Part shown: positions 62,189 to 64,000 of the stretch, in pieces
How the letters are laid out: the number at the start of each line of letters is the position of its first letter
Position numbering within the stretch: position 1 is the stretch's first letter
Assembly (NCBI GenBank): GCA_046350375.1
Contig: JAXMAO010000011.1
Coordinates: 62,001-126,000 of the forward strand
Length of the DNA stretch: 64,000 nucleotides
Direction of reading: 5' to 3'
DNA from: JAXMAO01 sp046350375
GTDB lineage: Bacteria > Planctomycetota > Phycisphaerae > UBA1845 > UTPLA1
Translations under genes and position numbers: made by a program
Notes under the pieces: model-generated
Database searches by the model: none
Told to the model about the DNA's origin: nothing
Seen by the model: only the letters and a program-made list of their open reading frames with translations

Positions 62189-64000
62189 ATGGGCACGGGC
62201 GCCGAAACGCCGACACTGCGCCAACTGGTGGCGTCGCGCTGGCAGATTCCGACACTGCTGGTGTCGCTGTCGCTGCTGGTGATGGGGCTGCTGCGGGCCA
62301 GCGCCGCGCCGGTCGCGCCGCGCCCGGCCGACCTGTCGGAACAGGTCGAGGCGCTGCTGGCCTCGGGCCGCGTGAGCGCCGCGGCGACCTTCCTGGGCGG
62401 ACTGCTCGACGATCCACGCCTGCCGAAATCTCAACGCGGAGTCGTGCACGCGCTCTTGGCGCGCTGCTTCCTGCGGGCCGAGCGCGTCCGAACCACGCAC
62501 TCGGCGACCAACGCGGTCCGGGCGCTCGAACACGCGCATGAAGCGCGGGCGGCCGGTCAAACGCTCAGCGACGCCGACGAGCTGGCGCTGGTTTCGGCGA
62601 TGGAATGGGCCGGTCGCTATGAGGAGGCGCTGGAAGCGTGGGAGCGGTTGCTGGCGTCGGGCCGCGCGCCCGATGCCGACGCCGTGCGGCGGCGGCTGGC
62701 CGACTGGATGGTCGAGGGGCGCGTCAAGGCGGAGCCGGCGGCGCTCGACGAGCTGACCGCGGCCGTCCTGTCGGACGGTTCGGCCCGGCCGGCGAACGTG
62801 GCCTGGGCGCTCGAACAGCGGGTCGAGCGGCTGCTGACGGCCGGCAAGGTGAAGGCGGCGCGCGACCTGGTCGCGCGGACCCGCCCGCGGCTCGAGCGCA
62901 CGCCGCAGCGCGACGCGGCGGCGTATCTCGAAGCGACCTGCGCGCTGGAGGCCGGACAGGCGGTGGAGGCCGAGCGACTGCTGCGCGAGCTGCGGTCGCG
63001 CTGGCAGCCGCGCGACGAGTTGTGGGCAAAGGTCTCGTGCCTGCTGGGGCAGCTTTCCAACCGGGCCGATCGCCCGCAGATGGGGCTGAACTACTTCGAC
63101 GACGTGCTCAAGGCGTTTCGGGCCGGGCCGATCCGCGAGGTCTGCCTGCTGGGTCGGGCGGAAAGCCTGCTGGCGCTGGAGCGGTACGCCGAGGCGGCCG
63201 ACGCGCTGGAGCCCGTGGTCGCCCTGCTGGCGGCGCGGAAGCGTGACCGGCCGAGCGGCGTCAGCCGGGCGGCGGTGCGCACGTTCGTGCGGACGGCGGC
63301 GCAGTCGCTCGAGGGGCGCGAGCTGGGTCGGTTTGCGGCCGATGCGGCGCGATTCTTCGCGATGAGCGCCAAGCTGCTGGGGCCGGACGACCGCATCGAG
63401 GCGGCATTTCTCTACGAGCGGCTCGGCGACCTGCGCGCCGGGGTGGCGCGGGCGCGGCTGCGGAGCAACCCGGCGGCGGCGCGCGAGGCGGCCCGGGCGG
63501 CCGCCGCGGCCTACGAGCAACTGATCGAAGTCGACAGCGGCAACGAGCCGCAGGTGACGCGAGCGGTCGAGAAGGCGGTCGCGGTGCTCGACGCCGCCCG
63601 CGAGCCGGCCCGCAGCGTCGCGCTGCTGCAGCGCTTCGTGAGCATGTTCCCGAACGGTGCGGCGACGGCCAGCGCGCTGCGGCAGATCGGCGAGGGGCTG
63701 CGGGCGCAAGGCGAGTTCCGCGCCGCGACCGAGCAGTATCGCGAGGTCCTGGCGCGGTTCGGCCGAACGGTCGATGCGACGCAAAGCCTGGTCGGCCTGG
63801 CCGAGTGCCTGGCGGAGCTGGGCGGCGCCGCGCGCGACGAGGCGGTGACGCTGCTGACGGCGTTCATCGACGCGCCGCCGGAGCGCGAGTCGCTGGTGAC
63901 GCCGCAGGCGCCGGAATATCGCACGGCGCTGCTGCTTCTGGCGCGGCTGCTCTACCAGCACGGCGACTGGGAGCTGGCGATCCGCCGGCTGGAAGACGCG
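62189..64000 (+). CDS. Membrane-anchored TPR-like repeat protein (3' partial)
   Basis: An open frame of 604 codons runs from ATG 62189 to the last base; the end lies outside the window. A transmembrane helix (about 19-35, IPTLLVSLSLLVMGLL) is followed by helical repeats of the TPR or SEL1-like kind: WAGRYEEALEAWERLLASG, RYAEAADALEPVVALLAA and QGEFRAATEQYREVLARFG. A GAGG ribosome site precedes the ATG. It should be a large periplasmic or membrane scaffold. The long minus-strand frame that overlaps it is antisense and rejected. The gap before it (61934-62188) shows nothing else. Confidence 0.85.
   Translation, partial: MGTGAETPTLRQLVASRWQIPTLLVSLSLLVMGLLRASAAPVAPRPADLSEQVEALLASGRVSAAATFLGGLLDDPRLPKSQRGVVHALLARCFLRAERVRTTHSATNAVRALEHAHEARAAGQTLSDADELALVSAMEWAGRYEEALEAWERLLASGRAPDADAVRRRLADWMVEGRVKAEPAALDELTAAVLSDGSARPANVAWALEQRVERLLTAGKVKAARDLVARTRPRLERTPQRDAAAYLEATCALEAGQAVEAERLLRELRSRWQPRDELWAKVSCLLGQLSNRADRPQMGLNYFDDVLKAFRAGPIREVCLLGRAESLLALERYAEAADALEPVVALLAARKRDRPSGVSRAAVRTFVRTAAQSLEGRELGRFAADAARFFAMSAKLLGPDDRIEAAFLYERLGDLRAGVARARLRSNPAAAREAARAAAAAYEQLIEVDSGNEPQVTRAVEKAVAVLDAAREPARSVALLQRFVSMFPNGAATASALRQIGEGLRAQGEFRAATEQYREVLARFGRTVDATQSLVGLAECLAELGGAARDEAVTLLTAFIDAPPERESLVTPQAPEYRTALLLLARLLYQHGDWELAIRRLEDA

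Noticed and set aside
62183..63961. 592-codon minus-strand open frame at the right end
   Set aside because: Antisense to the TPR-like frame that has a ribosome site, a transmembrane helix and repeat periodicity.

Overview
The window looks like chromosomal DNA of a planctomycete (Planctomycetota). The basis is a very high G+C content, two secreted proteins ending in dockerin-like 'GDxNxDGxxDxxD' repeats, prepilin-type proteins with the H-X9-DG ending, a PEP-CTERM protein, an N-terminal 'CGYDLRG..CPEC' zinc-ribbon membrane protein, and LL-diaminopimelate aminotransferase. I see no rRNA, tRNA, CRISPR array, insertion sequence or prophage. Both ends cut genes: a dockerin-bearing protein at base 1 and a TPR-like membrane protein at base 64,000.

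Layout. 1-4.4 kb: dockerin protein, H-X9-DG prepilin, then an overlapping NtrC-type two-component pair. 5.1-9.6 kb: an NCS2-like permease (frameshifted) followed by ygeY and convergent ygeW, a set that recalls the E. coli purine/selenium-linked yge-ygf cluster. 9.8-15.3 kb: a lipoprotein, then a long minus-strand run (membrane protein, pseudopilin, membrane protein, PEP-CTERM-locus-type polysaccharide deacetylase, NusG-like antiterminator, L,D-transpeptidase lipoprotein), probably concerned with the cell envelope and exopolysaccharide. 15.5-19.6 kb: a lone fliM and a large cytoplasmic fusion of a trypsin-like protease with two phospholipase D (HKD) motifs. 19.7-22.0 kb: an octaheme cytochrome c with a small membrane partner, less G+C-rich than the surroundings. 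22.2-29.6 kb: membrane protein, ArsR/SRPBCC pair with a clear operator, DUF1801, zinc-ribbon membrane protein, fumarase, enolase-superfamily enzyme.

29.7-36.4 kb: OPA-type transporter, Tat-exported epimerase coupled to an NTP/NDP-carrier-like transporter, an RRM RNA-binding protein, and a translationally coupled minus-strand operon (thioesterase, LolA-like protein, YHS/TRASH-like lipoprotein). 36.6-47.6 kb: a large beta-propeller/Ig-like surface protein, a small operon with an atypical kinase, a choice-of-anchor-L dockerin protein, a single-domain LuxR regulator, a glycogen-synthase-like glycosyltransferase, and a 4Fe-4S membrane protein running out of frame into a TPR protein. 47.6-54.5 kb is mostly housekeeping: glycosyltransferase, truA, dapL, DedA, ispE-spoVG, infA. 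54.8-64.0 kb: a D-2-hydroxyacid dehydrogenase homologue with a damaged nucleotide motif, PEP-CTERM protein, XRE regulator, a second protein with a Cys/Glu/poly-Arg tail, clpX, gamma-carbonic anhydrase and two membrane-anchored proteins.

The most unusual items are the protease-PLD fusion (a possible conflict or self-destruction effector), a shared 'CGAxxxE + hydrophobic helix + poly-Arg' C-terminal tail on two exported proteins (a possible uncharacterised sorting signal), and SpoVG carrying an inserted zinc ribbon beside ispE. All functions are read from motifs and family knowledge held in memory; no search was run.
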